From Staphylococcus sp. CAG:324 (GTDB lineage Bacteria; Bacillota_I; Bacilli_A; ML615J-28; CAG-313), in assembly GCA_000433035.1 (NCBI GenBank), contig FR890797.1, forward strand, positions 4,609 to 68,608: a DNA stretch of 64,000 nt. Direction: 5' to 3'. The translations under genes and the position numbers were made by a program. Below, one piece after another: positions 36,697 through 45,522 of this stretch. The first letter of the stretch is position 1; each line of letters starts with the position of its first letter. Under the pieces are notes generated by a model. The model had not been told where the DNA came from. It was given only the letters and a program-made list of their open reading frames with translations, and searched no databases.

Positions 36697-36697
36697 C

Positions 36698-37048
36698 TTA
36701 ACCTCGTGGCCTACATACTAACGCAATTACAAAAGAAAAGAAAATAGCCGCAGCAATACCACTTGATGTCAAATCAAAAATTCCTGTAAATAGACCTAAA
36801 TAATCAGATTGAACTGCTGCTTCAACTGCAGCATGTGTTAATGAATGACCAAAACTAGATATTGGCATTAAAGCACCTGCACCCGCAAATGCAATAAGTT
36901 TATCATATAAATGAAATGCTTCAAAAATAGAACCTAATGTTACAAATATAACAACAATATGTGCAGGTAATAATTTAAATAAATCCATACATAATTGTGC
37001 CAACAGACAAATTATCCCGCCAACCAAAAAAGCATATAAAAAAATCAT
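36698..37048 (-). CDS. spoVAE: SpoVAE (SpoVAEb) membrane protein
   Basis: A 116-residue membrane protein of the SpoVAC/SpoVAE family with about four helices. AFAGAGALMPISSFGHSLTHAAVEAA is the family motif, also seen in spoVAC here. Part of the spore inner-membrane dipicolinic acid channel. It overlaps the spoVAD stop by 4 bases. Confidence 0.93.
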   Translation of the reverse strand: MIFLYAFLVGGIICLLAQLCMDLFKLLPAHIVVIFVTLGSIFEAFHLYDKLIAFAGAGALMPISSFGHSLTHAAVEAAVQSDYLGLFTGIFDLTSSGIAAAIFFSFVIALVCRPRG

Positions 37049-38055
37049 AAATTACTCCTTTCTAAAACAACAGCATGAGCAATTGCGGGAATCGTTTCAT
37101 TTTGCGCAACCATAATTGGATTCATTAACGCTCCTGTTGCTATTAATAAAACTTTATTGTATATTCCTTTTTTCAAACAATCGACAACATAACCCATTGC
37201 AACTAAGCTAATACATCCACATCCACTTCCTCCTGCAAATACTTCTTGATTTTTAATATCATATAGCATTTTTCCTGCATCATCGTAATTTCCACCTATA
37301 GTATAAGAAAATTCTTTCATAATCTCTATAAAGACCTCAGAACCATACTTTGATAAATCACCAGTCAAGATTAAATCATATTCATCTAATTCAATTTGAA
37401 AATCTTCTAAATGTTGTTTTAATGTCATTGCTGCAGCAGGAGCCATTGTTCGTCCCATATCTTGTGTATCCGAAAGATTTGGATCTACTATTTTGCCTAT
37501 TGTTGCCCTTGTAATTTTGATTGCTGAGGGAATATTTGAAATGATGGCAGCACCAGCTCCAGTCGCTGTAGACGTCATTGAATTGGGTTTTTGACCACCA
37601 TATTCAGTTGGATATCTAAACTGTCTTTCACTAGTTGAATTGTGACTTGAAGTAATAGTTAAAATATTTTCTCCATATCCGCTATCTACAAGCATTGATG
37701 CAAGTGCAATAGATTGAGTACATGTTGAACAAGCACTATATACCCCCAAATATGGTACATCAAAATCTCTTAGAGCATAATTAGTAATGGCCAATTGATT
37801 ATTTAAATCACCTCCAACTACTACTCTAATATCTGTAAATTCAAGTCCTATTTTTTTTAAAGCCAATTGCATTGCATCTTTTTGTAACTGAATTTCTGCT
37901 TGTTCCCAATTTTCTGTTCTACAATAAGGATCATCATAACTATAATCAAAAAATTCGCCAAGTGGACCTTTTTTTTCTTTGGGTCCTGAAATCGCAGCAG
38001 ATGATCTTAAAAATACCTTGCTAAATTCCACACTACTTTTTCCTCTTGCTATCAT
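37045..38055 (-). CDS. spoVAD: SpoVAD dipicolinic acid-binding protein
   Basis: Thiolase-fold protein that binds dipicolinic acid and helps load it into the forespore. The 336 residues include GPKEKKGPLGEFFDYSYDD near the N-terminus and a Cys pair in YSACSTCTQSIALAS at the place of the thiolase active site. Sits between spoVAC and spoVAE in a tight operon. Normal length. Confidence 0.95.
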   Translation of the reverse strand: MIARGKSSVEFSKVFLRSSAAISGPKEKKGPLGEFFDYSYDDPYCRTENWEQAEIQLQKDAMQLALKKIGLEFTDIRVVVGGDLNNQLAITNYALRDFDVPYLGVYSACSTCTQSIALASMLVDSGYGENILTITSSHNSTSERQFRYPTEYGGQKPNSMTSTATGAGAAIISNIPSAIKITRATIGKIVDPNLSDTQDMGRTMAPAAAMTLKQHLEDFQIELDEYDLILTGDLSKYGSEVFIEIMKEFSYTIGGNYDDAGKMLYDIKNQEVFAGGSGCGCISLVAMGYVVDCLKKGIYNKVLLIATGALMNPIMVAQNETIPAIAHAVVLERSNL

Positions 38056-38059
38056 GTTA

Positions 38060-38494
38060 TCACCTAAATAAAAAAATAATTGTTCCTATAACAAAGGCAC
38101 TAACTACTCCAGCAACAATTACGGCTCCTGCAAGTTTAAACATATTTGACATAATACCTAAAATAATACCTTCACTCTTGCTTTCTAAAGCAGCAGATGT
38201 CATTGAATTTGAAAATCCTGTAATTGGTATGATAGTTCCTGCACCCGAAAATTGACCAATGCGATCAAAAATACCAAGCCCTGTTAAAATAGCAGTAACT
38301 CCTACGATGACAATATACATCAAACTAGTCGATTTATCCTTTTCAATCCCAATTATATCCTTAAATAACCATAAGATACCTTGAGCTATGAGACAAATGG
38401 TACCACCAACTAAAAAAGCTTTTACAGCATTTAATAAAATGGGTCTTTTAATCTTTTTTTCATCTAATACTTTTTTAAAAATACGTTTTTCCAT
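38060..38494 (-). CDS. spoVAC: SpoVAC membrane channel protein
   Basis: Mechanosensitive-type channel subunit for dipicolinic acid in the spore inner membrane. The 144-residue product has about four helices and IGQFSGAGTIIPITGFSNSMTSAALE, the family motif. I chose the ATG at 38494 because AAAGGAAG lies 8 bases before it. A longer frame to 38587 runs through the terminator and is rejected. It is first of the spoVA genes; spoVAA and spoVAB are absent. Confidence 0.93.
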   Translation of the reverse strand: MEKRIFKKVLDEKKIKRPILLNAVKAFLVGGTICLIAQGILWLFKDIIGIEKDKSTSLMYIVIVGVTAILTGLGIFDRIGQFSGAGTIIPITGFSNSMTSAALESKSEGIILGIMSNMFKLAGAVIVAGVVSAFVIGTIIFLFR

Positions 38495-38544
38495 TTCAAT
38501 ACTTCCTTTCATGTTTTTATTATTAGTATTTTTTTCCAATATAT

Positions 38545-38577
38545 ACAAAAAAAGTGAAAATTTAATTTCACTTCTTT
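38545..38577 (-). terminator. Terminator between truncated sigF and spoVAC
   Basis: An 8-bp stem (AAGTGAAA at 38552-38559 and TTTCACTT at 38566-38573) and seven T residues on the minus strand, directly after the short sigF frame. Confidence 0.75.
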
Positions 38578-38870
38578 TATTTGGCACTAATACAAGATGT
38601 AACGAGATTGACTACTTCATCTTCATTTATTTCTATACTTCTCAACCTTATTTTTATTGATTCCAAAATAATTGGTATAGCAAATTTAGAAAATTGACAT
38701 CCTTTTTGAAGATCAAAAACCCTAATTGCTTTTATTAGACCACGAAACCCAGCCTGTAATAAATCATCTCTTACTTGATAAGAAACTTTAAATTTTGCGA
38801 CAAGTAAATATACTAAATACATATTCTCATTGATAGCATATTCATAATTATGATAATTCCACTTGTTCAT
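38577..38870 (-). CDS. Region-2-only SigF-like protein (truncated spoIIAC)
   Basis: A 97-residue frame in the place of sigF, directly after spoIIAB and overlapping it by 23 bases. NMYLVYLLVAKF..SYQVRDDLLQAGFRGLIKAIRVFD and FSKFAIPIILESI match sigma region 2 (core binding and -10 recognition). Regions 3 and 4 are absent: the frame ends with a unique tail (EVVNLVTSCISAK) and a terminator follows, leaving no room before spoVAC. Normal SigF is about 250 residues. No frameshift that would restore regions 3-4 was found, so it is either a decayed gene or a self-standing sigma-2 protein. Confidence 0.8.
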   Translation of the reverse strand: MNKWNYHNYEYAINENMYLVYLLVAKFKVSYQVRDDLLQAGFRGLIKAIRVFDLQKGCQFSKFAIPIILESIKIRLRSIEINEDEVVNLVTSCISAK

Positions 38871-39285
38871 GATATTTTTTCACCATCAAAACTTTAGTTC
38901 CTTCATTGGGTTTTGATTTTACTTCTAATTTATCTGTAAATACCTCCATTATGGTAAAACCAAGTCCGGCTCTTTCTTCTTCAAGTTTAGTTGAAAAAAG
39001 TGGTTCTCTTGCTTTATCAATATCTTCAATTCCAACCCCATGATCAATTACTTCAATATAAATGTTAACTGCATCATAGGATAAGTTTAATTGAACATGT
39101 TTATGTTCATTTGATAAACATCCATGAACAATAGCATTCGTAACAGCTTCGGAAATGACCGTTTTTACTTCATTTAAAAAATTAAGTGGTAAATCAAGGC
39201 TGACCAGAAAACCTACTCCTACTGTTCTGGCCAACATTACATTATCTACCTTTGCTAAAAATGTCGTTTTGATTTCATTATACAT
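38848..39285 (-). CDS. spoIIAB: Anti-sigma F factor and kinase SpoIIAB
   Basis: GHKL-fold serine kinase that binds SigF and phosphorylates SpoIIAA. The N-box EAVTNAIVHG, the DHGVGIEDID G1 box and ERAGLGFTIME G2 box are intact, so ATP binding is expected. 145 residues is normal. The gene overlaps spoIIAA by a base at one end and the short sigF frame by 23 bases at the other, the standard tightly coupled order. Confidence 0.95.
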   Translation of the reverse strand: MYNEIKTTFLAKVDNVMLARTVGVGFLVSLDLPLNFLNEVKTVISEAVTNAIVHGCLSNEHKHVQLNLSYDAVNIYIEVIDHGVGIEDIDKAREPLFSTKLEEERAGLGFTIMEVFTDKLEVKSKPNEGTKVLMVKKYHEQVELS

Positions 39286-39635
39286 TAAGCTACCTCCACC
39301 ATTTTTTCTGCTTCATTTTCATTTGTGGCAACACCACATATTTTTTTCAATCCTGATAAATTAAAAATTCGTTCAATTAAACGATTCATTGAACAAACAA
39401 TAATTTTACCATTTCTTTTTTTAACTTGGGAATATCTACCAATAATAAATCCAACCCCACTACTATCCATAAAATTTAATTTTTCAAAATTAAATATTAA
39501 ATATTTAATTTCATATTTATCAATTAATTCACTAATTCTAATCTTTAATTTTTCGGTTACTGCTTGATCTAATTCTCCTTTTAATCTCACAAATAACATA
39601 TTTTTTCTAATTGACATTTGTATATTAACAGCCAT
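39285..39635 (-). CDS. spoIIAA: Anti-sigma F factor antagonist SpoIIAA
   Basis: STAS-domain protein that releases SigF from SpoIIAB when dephosphorylated. The phosphorylated Ser lies in LNFMDSSGVGFI near residue 58. 116 residues with the ATG at 39635, six bases after a run of seven G residues that forms the ribosome site; ATG 39641 is too close to that site. First gene of the spoIIA operon. Confidence 0.95.
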   Translation of the reverse strand: MAVNIQMSIRKNMLFVRLKGELDQAVTEKLKIRISELIDKYEIKYLIFNFEKLNFMDSSGVGFIIGRYSQVKKRNGKIIVCSMNRLIERIFNLSGLKKICGVATNENEAEKMVEVA

Positions 39636-39654
39636 TTTCATCCCCCCCTTTAGA

Positions 39655-39683
39655 ATTGTAACATAATTTTATTTATTATTCAA
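39655..39683 (-). promoter_or_regulatory. Promoter of the spoIIA operon
   Basis: TTGAAT and TACAAT with 17-base spacing and a TGT extension on the minus strand. In Bacillus this operon is driven by sigma-H; a loose sigma-H-like pair (AGGCAAAAT ... GAAGAATTT) lies further upstream, near 39715-39750, but the sigma-A-like pair is clearer. Confidence 0.5.
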
Positions 39684-39758
39684 AATTAATTCATACCAAA
39701 ATATGAATTAGACAAAATTCTTCTATATATGCGTGTATTATTTTGCCTTAAAACTAAT

Positions 39759-39794
39759 AAAAACAGAGTTTTTTGTATAATCAACTCTGTTTTT
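39759..39794 (-). terminator. Terminator after dacF
   Basis: A 12-bp stem (39759-39770 with 39783-39794, core ACAGAGTT/AACTCTGT) ahead of a T-containing tract on the minus strand, six bases after the dacF stop. Confidence 0.8.
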
Positions 39795-39799
39795 GTTAG

Positions 39800-40960
39800 T
39801 TATAAAATATTGGAAAAAATACTACCTAATAATTCTAAAAAATTACTTTTCTTTACCTTTTCTTTTAATTCTAAATCTACAGTTTTGTAAAGTTTATTAT
39901 CTATATAAACATATAATTTTCCTATTATTTTGCCATCACTATCTTGAATTTTGTCTTTATCAATTCTAATTTCATAAGTAAGAATTCCACCTTCGGATTT
40001 TTTTTCAATCATTCTAGCAATATCTTGTGAAAGAACAATATTATAAACTGATGGATTCATTAAAATATTTTCTTCTGTTTTCACAATTGAACCTTTAGGG
40101 CTAATTAATTGTTTCTCAAAATTAGCAAAAACATAATTCAATAAATTCACCGTATCAGCATTTCGACCTTCCACAGTTGGAGCTCCCATTACTACTGTAA
40201 TAATTCTCATTCCATTTGCTTTTTTGGTGGCCACTAAACAATACCCAGCTTGGTTGGTCCATCCTGTTTTAAGTCCATCTATACCATTTCCACTTTTGAT
40301 TAATTTGTTGGTATTGACTAACCAAAAAGGTTTTGTTGTTTCTTTTCGCAAATAATCTTCATATGTTGAAGTTAATGGTATGATTTCATCCTCATAATTT
40401 AAAATAAGTTCCCTCGCAATAATTGAAAGATCGTTTGCGGTAGTTACATGTCCTTCTTCATGTAAACCTGTTGCATTTAAATATTGTGTATTCTTCATAC
40501 CTAATCGTTTGGCTTCTTCATTCATTTTCTGAACGAATAATTCTTCTGTCCCCGAAACTGCCTCAGCAAGTGCTACTGCCGCATCGTTTGCGGATGCAAT
40601 AATGACAGCCTTCAATAAATCATCAACCGTCATTTGTTCTTTTGGTGCAAGATATATTTGGCTCCCACCCATTGATGCTGCATAATCAGAAGTTGTTATC
40701 AATTGATCATGTTTTATTTTTCCATCACGAAGGGCATCCATAATTAACTTAATTGTCATAACTTTGGTTGTACTAGCTGGTTCTCTTACTTCGTCTGCAT
40801 TATAATCATATAAGACATCCCCCGTTTCAACTTCAATAGCTATTGCACTTTTTGCTGATTTTATAAGAGTATCTTCAGCTTTTACGTAATTGCTCATTGT
40901 ATATGTAAAAGTTATAAGCATTGTAACTATAATTAAACTTTTTTTTAATACTTTTTTCAA
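39800..40960 (-). CDS. dacF: D-alanyl-D-alanine carboxypeptidase (DacF type)
   Basis: Penicillin-binding protein that trims pentapeptides in spore or vegetative peptidoglycan. After a signal helix (about 5-26), the three active motifs are visible: STTK (63-66), SAN (123-125) and KTG in GLKTGWTNQAG. A C-terminal PBP5-like domain ends in a probable membrane-associating helix. TTG at 40960, after GGTGATAATT, gives a proper signal peptide; a longer frame to 41023 does not. The place directly before spoIIAA is the same as dacF in Bacillus. Confidence 0.9.
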   Translation of the reverse strand: MKKVLKKSLIIVTMLITFTYTMSNYVKAEDTLIKSAKSAIAIEVETGDVLYDYNADEVREPASTTKVMTIKLIMDALRDGKIKHDQLITTSDYAASMGGSQIYLAPKEQMTVDDLLKAVIIASANDAAVALAEAVSGTEELFVQKMNEEAKRLGMKNTQYLNATGLHEEGHVTTANDLSIIARELILNYEDEIIPLTSTYEDYLRKETTKPFWLVNTNKLIKSGNGIDGLKTGWTNQAGYCLVATKKANGMRIITVVMGAPTVEGRNADTVNLLNYVFANFEKQLISPKGSIVKTEENILMNPSVYNIVLSQDIARMIEKKSEGGILTYEIRIDKDKIQDSDGKIIGKLYVYIDNKLYKTVDLELKEKVKKSNFLELLGSIFSNIL

Positions 40961-41004
40961 AATTATCACCACTTTAATGTATGAATAAATAGTAAAAAAT
41001 ATAA

Positions 41005-41039
41005 CAAAAAAAGCATAAACCATTTATCAGATTTATGCT
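41005..41039 (-). terminator. Terminator at the end of the lipid kinase gene
   Basis: An 8-bp stem (AGCATAAA at 41012-41019 and TTTATGCT at 41032-41039) followed by a T-run on the minus strand. The stop codon is in the first arm. Confidence 0.75.
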
Positions 41040-41944
41040 GGAATAATAAATTTTATTTTATCTTTATGAATTTTGACTCTAAAACTTTTACCAATTCTAG
41101 TTTCGCCATCTAAACATCCAACTAAAGCTTTTTTCGCAACTATATCAACGATTTGACCACGACGATATGTCAAAAGTTTATGAAATCGTTCATTATCTAA
41201 ATGCAACCCTTTCTTATAATACTTTACCAATCTAGCAAAAGTAAATATAGATACTTTTTTTACTACTAAAATATCTGCTAATCCATCTTGATAATGGGCA
41301 TGAGGAGCACATTTAAATCCTCCACCATAATATTTTGCATTAGCAACAGTGGAAAGCATCATCTTACCACTAAATATAAGCACTCCATCGAGATATACAT
41401 CGACTTCATCTCCTAATTTAGGAGAAATAATATTTTTGAAAAGTGAATAATTATAAGCTTTTTTAATCGTTTTAAAACGATGACGATATCTAATTTGATC
41501 ATAATTCGTACGAGCATCAAAACCAAAATTTGCAACATTTAATAGAAATTCACCATCCGATTCCAAAACATCAATGCAAGTTTTTTGCCCTAATAATTGC
41601 CTTTCTAATGAAAGAAAATCATGGCCTTCAAATGTTTTTAAAAAATCATTACATGAACCAACGGGAATTATCCCAAAATTAACGTTAGGATACTGAATAA
41701 TTCCATTTAATACCTCAAATGAAGTACCATCTCCCCCACAAGCAAAAACGTTAATCGCTGTATCTTTATTTTCTTCACAAATTTTTTTAGCTAAAACAAT
41801 TGCTTCTTTTGGTCTGGTTGTTAGTAATATTTCAAATTCATTGTCGGCTTTTAAATATAAATTTAAATGATTTATTTGTTCCTTTACAACTTCTAGTCCT
41901 TTGCCCTCCCCCGCAATCGGATTAACGATAAAATAATTTTTCAT
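41033..41944 (-). CDS. Diacylglycerol kinase-family lipid kinase
   Basis: A 303-residue member of the DgkB/YegS/BmrU group that phosphorylates diacylglycerol or a related lipid. FIVNPIAGEGKGLE and ACGGDGTSFEVLNGI are the nucleotide-binding motifs of the fold, and the C-terminal beta domain contains VANAKYYGGGFKCAPHA and DG.A dilution typical of the family. No membrane segment. Which lipid is used cannot be told. Confidence 0.9.
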   Translation of the reverse strand: MKNYFIVNPIAGEGKGLEVVKEQINHLNLYLKADNEFEILLTTRPKEAIVLAKKICEENKDTAINVFACGGDGTSFEVLNGIIQYPNVNFGIIPVGSCNDFLKTFEGHDFLSLERQLLGQKTCIDVLESDGEFLLNVANFGFDARTNYDQIRYRHRFKTIKKAYNYSLFKNIISPKLGDEVDVYLDGVLIFSGKMMLSTVANAKYYGGGFKCAPHAHYQDGLADILVVKKVSIFTFARLVKYYKKGLHLDNERFHKLLTYRRGQIVDIVAKKALVGCLDGETRIGKSFRVKIHKDKIKFIIPA

Positions 41945-41976
41945 AAATTTCCTCTATTATTTAAATTCGTGCCTCA

Positions 41977-43113
41977 TTAACTATTAGATTTAATATCATT
42001 ATAATCTACGAATAATCTTTCAAAGTCTTTTCTAATTGACAAATGTTGTGGACATCGTTTTTCACATTTGCCACACTTCACACATTTATCAATAAATTTT
42101 CCATTCTTAATATTTTGTATCATTCTATTTTCAAAAATTTCTTTATTATCGTACATCCCAAATTGGTTCCAAATGGCAAAATTATTAGGAATATCTACTC
42201 CATATGGACAGGGCATACAATATCTACAGCCAGTACATCCATTTTTAAGACGACTTTTTAAACTACTAACCACTTTTTCAATAGTTATATGTTCCTCTTT
42301 TGACAATTCAGTATAATTATTAAAAGTGTCTAAATTATCTTCAACTTGCTCAAGTGTTGACATACCGCTTAAAATAACTTTAACATGATCAAAGCTTGCT
42401 ATATATCTTAAGGCATAGGATGAATCTGATTTACGATTGCCATTTTGAGAAAACATCATACTAATCTCTTTTGGCAGTTTTGCTAAAAGTCCTCCTTTAA
42501 TCGGTTCCATCACAATTAGTGGAATGTCTTTTGCTTTTGCAAGTTCATAGCCTTTTAAACCAGCTTGAATTTCAGTATCCATATAATTGAATTGAATTTG
42601 GCAAAAATCCCAATGATAATGATTTAAAATTTCATCAAAAACTTCATATGAATCATGAAAAGAAAAACCCAAATATTTAATTTTTCCTTCTTTTCTAAAT
42701 TCTTCACAAATTTCAATAATTCCTAATTCTTTGACTTTTGCAAAATAATCTTTATTCATAGCGTGTAAAAGATAAAAATCAATATATTCAGTTTCTAAAC
42801 GCTGTAATTGCTCATCAAAAATACGATACACATCATCTTTATTCTCAATAGCCCAAATAGGTAATTTAGTGGCTAGAAAATAACTATTACGAGGATATTT
42901 ATTAAGAATTTTACCCAAAAAAGGTTCAGAATCACCATTATGATAAGGATATGCAGTATCAATATAATTTACACCATTTTTAATTGCCAAATCAATCATT
43001 TGTTCAGCTTTCGTTTCATCTATTTTACCATCTTTTAGTGTAGGAAATCTCATACATCCAAAACCCAACAATGATGTTTTTATATCTAATTTATCAAATT
43101 TACGATATATCAT
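41977..43113 (-). CDS. Aldo/keto reductase with C-terminal ferredoxin domain
   Basis: Residues 1-275 are an aldo/keto reductase barrel (DTAYPYHNGDSEPFLG with catalytic Tyr, and FYLLHAMN). The C-terminal 90 residues carry two Cys clusters, CTGCRYCMPCPYGVDIP and CVKCGKCEKRCPQHLSI, each for a 4Fe-4S cluster. This fused type is common in anaerobic Bacillota and in Methanosarcina-like anaerobes. Substrate unknown. It diverges from asnA. Confidence 0.92.
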   Translation of the reverse strand: MIYRKFDKLDIKTSLLGFGCMRFPTLKDGKIDETKAEQMIDLAIKNGVNYIDTAYPYHNGDSEPFLGKILNKYPRNSYFLATKLPIWAIENKDDVYRIFDEQLQRLETEYIDFYLLHAMNKDYFAKVKELGIIEICEEFRKEGKIKYLGFSFHDSYEVFDEILNHYHWDFCQIQFNYMDTEIQAGLKGYELAKAKDIPLIVMEPIKGGLLAKLPKEISMMFSQNGNRKSDSSYALRYIASFDHVKVILSGMSTLEQVEDNLDTFNNYTELSKEEHITIEKVVSSLKSRLKNGCTGCRYCMPCPYGVDIPNNFAIWNQFGMYDNKEIFENRMIQNIKNGKFIDKCVKCGKCEKRCPQHLSIRKDFERLFVDYNDIKSNS

Positions 43114-43176
43114 AATTCACCTCTATTTTATTATTATATCATAATTTTAAGGATTTTGATAAAAGAATGCACTAAA

Positions 43177-43207
43177 TTGACATAACTTTATAAAAATATG
43201 ATATAAT
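43177..43207 (+). promoter_or_regulatory. Promoter of asnA
   Basis: TTGACA and TATAAT with a long 19-base spacer, the -10 carrying a TGA extension (TGATATAAT). About 23 bases before the asnA start. Confidence 0.6.
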
Positions 43208-43230
43208 ATCGATACATAAGAGGTGAAATT

Positions 43231-44220
43231 ATGGCTAATTACCAAACAAAATTAAATTTATTAGAAACAGAAATTGCAATTAAATTTATTAAGGATAATT
43301 TTGAAAGAGATTTTAGTGAAGCTTTAAATTTAATAAGAGTATCAGCACCTTTAATGGTTGTTCCCGAAAGTGGATTAAATGATAATCTAAATGGCTTCGA
43401 AAGACCAGTTCATTTTGATGTTCTTTATTTAAAAAAGAATGTTGAAATTGTACAATCTTTAGCAAAATGGAAAAGAATGGCTCTTGCTAAATATGGTTTT
43501 AAAACAGGTTGTGGTCTATATACTGATATGAATGCTATTAGACGTGATGAAGAACTGGATCATCTTCATTCTATATATGTAGATCAATGGGACTGGGAAA
43601 AAATAATTACGCAAGAGGAACGCAACTTAGATTATTTAAAAAAGACGGTTCAAACAATTTACAATGTAATAAAACTTTTGAGTTACAAAGTTGCTAATCG
43701 ATATCCCGAATTAGCAACAGAACTTCCATCTGAAATTTTCTTCATTTCCACAAAAGAATTAGAAAAACAATTTCCAACATTGAGTAGAAAAGAACGCGAA
43801 GATGAAATTACCAAACAACATAAGGCTGTTTTTATTTATCAAATAGGTTGGAATTTAGAAGATGGCAAACCTCATGATGGTCGTGCTGCCGATTATGATG
43901 ATTGGTTGCTAAATGGTGATATTATATTATGGTATGATGTCTTAGGTCATGCTTTTGAACTTTCTTCTATGGGAATTCGTGTTGATGATACATCTATTAT
44001 TAAACAATTAAAAGCAAAGAATGAAGATTTTAAATTAACAAATCCTTATGTCAAAAGTGTCATTGAAAAAACAATTCCCCTTACAATAGGAGGTGGAATT
44101 GGACAATCACGACTATGTATGTTTTTTCTAAAAAAACAACATATTGGTGAGGTTCAATCATCAATTTGGGATGAAGAAGAATTAAAAAAATTAGCACAAG
44201 AAAATATTCATTTATTATAA
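43231..44220 (+). CDS. asnA: Aspartate-ammonia ligase (asparagine synthetase A)
   Basis: Makes asparagine from aspartate and ammonia using ATP. The 329-residue class II-synthetase fold shows AKWKRMALAKYGF, YTDMNAIRRDEELDHLHSIYVDQWDWE and the final GGGIGQSRLCMFFL, all typical of AsnA. GAGGTGAAATT precedes the ATG. The cation efflux gene follows at once. Confidence 0.95.
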   Translation: MANYQTKLNLLETEIAIKFIKDNFERDFSEALNLIRVSAPLMVVPESGLNDNLNGFERPVHFDVLYLKKNVEIVQSLAKWKRMALAKYGFKTGCGLYTDMNAIRRDEELDHLHSIYVDQWDWEKIITQEERNLDYLKKTVQTIYNVIKLLSYKVANRYPELATELPSEIFFISTKELEKQFPTLSRKEREDEITKQHKAVFIYQIGWNLEDGKPHDGRAADYDDWLLNGDIILWYDVLGHAFELSSMGIRVDDTSIIKQLKAKNEDFKLTNPYVKSVIEKTIPLTIGGGIGQSRLCMFFLKKQHIGEVQSSIWDEEELKKLAQENIHLL

Positions 44221-44232
44221 TTGAAGGTCAGT

Positions 44233-45417
44233 ATGCAAAAATTATTAGTAAAATTATTTATTAAAGATTATCAAAAAATACATGATTCCAAAGTTCGTAG
44301 TAGATATGGTACTTTATCAGGAATTGTAGGTATTATAAGTAACTTAATTTTATGTAGTATGAAAATTATTCTTGGTATTCTTACCGCTAGTCTTTCTATT
44401 CTTGCAGATGGAATAAATAATTTAACCGATGCTGGTTCTTCTGTTATCACTTTGATTGGCTTTAAGTTATCTAGTGTTCCAGCTGATGAAGACCATCCTT
44501 TTGGACACGAAAGAATTGAATATATAACAGGTCTTATTATTTCTTTTTTCATACTTATTATAGGTTTTAGTCTTGGTAAAGAATCTATTACTAAATTAAT
44601 TCATCAAGATGTTACCCAAAATATTTCTATTATCGTCATTATAGTAATGATTATTTCCATACTAATAAAACTTTGGCAATCTATTTTTTATCGCAAAATG
44701 GCCAAAGCGATTAACTCTGAGGCACTTGTTGCCAGTTCTAAAGATAGTTTAAACGATTGCATATCAACGGCTGCTGTTATCATCGGTTTAATCTTATTTA
44801 AACTTACTTCTTGGCAACCAATAGATAGTATTTTAGGAATTGTTGTTGCTATTTTCATTACCATATCAGGCTTAAAGATGGTTTTTGAGACAGTCAATCC
44901 TTTAATAGGTACTAAACCTAGTCAAGATGAAATTGATGAGATTACTAAAAAAATCCTAAGTCATTCTGGGATAATTGGCATTCACGATTTAGTTATTCAT
45001 CATTATGGAAATTGTACCACTTTTGCTACTGTTCATGCTGAGGTACCCAGTGATGAAGATATTGTAACTAGTCACGATATTATTGATAATATTGAAAGAG
45101 AATTTAGAAATGAATTAGGCATTGATTTAACTATTCATATGGATCCTGTTGATATTAAAAATCCTCAAACCAATGAATTAAAAGAAAAAATATTACATAT
45201 TGTTAAGGATATTAGTCCTGATTTATCAATCCATGATTTTAGAGTGGTATATGGTGAAACTCATACTAATCTAGTTTTTGATGTAGCAATGCCTATAAAA
45301 TTTAGTTGTACAAAAAAAGAATTAAGAGAATTAATTATTAGCGAGATTAAGAAAATAGACGAAAACTATTTTGCCATTATTCAAATTGATCAATTATACA
45401 ATCGAAATGAACAATAA
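44233..45417 (+). CDS. Cation diffusion facilitator transporter
   Basis: Proton-coupled efflux of divalent metals such as Zn, Co, Fe or Mn. Six membrane helices in the first ~220 residues. The metal site of helix 2 (SILADGINNLTDAG) and of helix 5 (SKDSLNDCIST) show the D...D patterns, then a cytoplasmic CDF C-terminal domain with HDLVIHHYGN, and an extra ACT-like tail to 394 residues. I chose the ATG at 44233, preceded by AAGGT; a TTG at 44221 is possible. Probably co-transcribed with asnA. Confidence 0.9.
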   Translation: MQKLLVKLFIKDYQKIHDSKVRSRYGTLSGIVGIISNLILCSMKIILGILTASLSILADGINNLTDAGSSVITLIGFKLSSVPADEDHPFGHERIEYITGLIISFFILIIGFSLGKESITKLIHQDVTQNISIIVIIVMIISILIKLWQSIFYRKMAKAINSEALVASSKDSLNDCISTAAVIIGLILFKLTSWQPIDSILGIVVAIFITISGLKMVFETVNPLIGTKPSQDEIDEITKKILSHSGIIGIHDLVIHHYGNCTTFATVHAEVPSDEDIVTSHDIIDNIEREFRNELGIDLTIHMDPVDIKNPQTNELKEKILHIVKDISPDLSIHDFRVVYGETHTNLVFDVAMPIKFSCTKKELRELIISEIKKIDENYFAIIQIDQLYNRNEQ

Positions 45418-45425
45418 AGAAAAAG

Positions 45426-45469
45426 AAAAAAGTTAACTTCTTCAAAGTAAGATAGAAGTTAACTTTTTT
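45426..45469 (+). terminator. Terminator after the cation efflux gene
   Basis: A perfect 16-bp stem (45426-45441 with 45454-45469, core AGTTAACTTCT/AGAAGTTAACT), 12-nt loop, then a T-run. Likely also acts on the convergent flavin reductase transcript. Confidence 0.88.
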
Positions 45470-45522
45470 TATATTTAATTGTAGCGTTCATTTTTAAACT
45501 TTGGCAATTTTTAATACAACCA

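Noticed and set aside
38495..38660. A frameshift that would restore sigF regions 3 and 4
   Set aside because: No frame downstream of the short sigF encodes region 3 or 4; the space is filled by a terminator and the spoVAC start.
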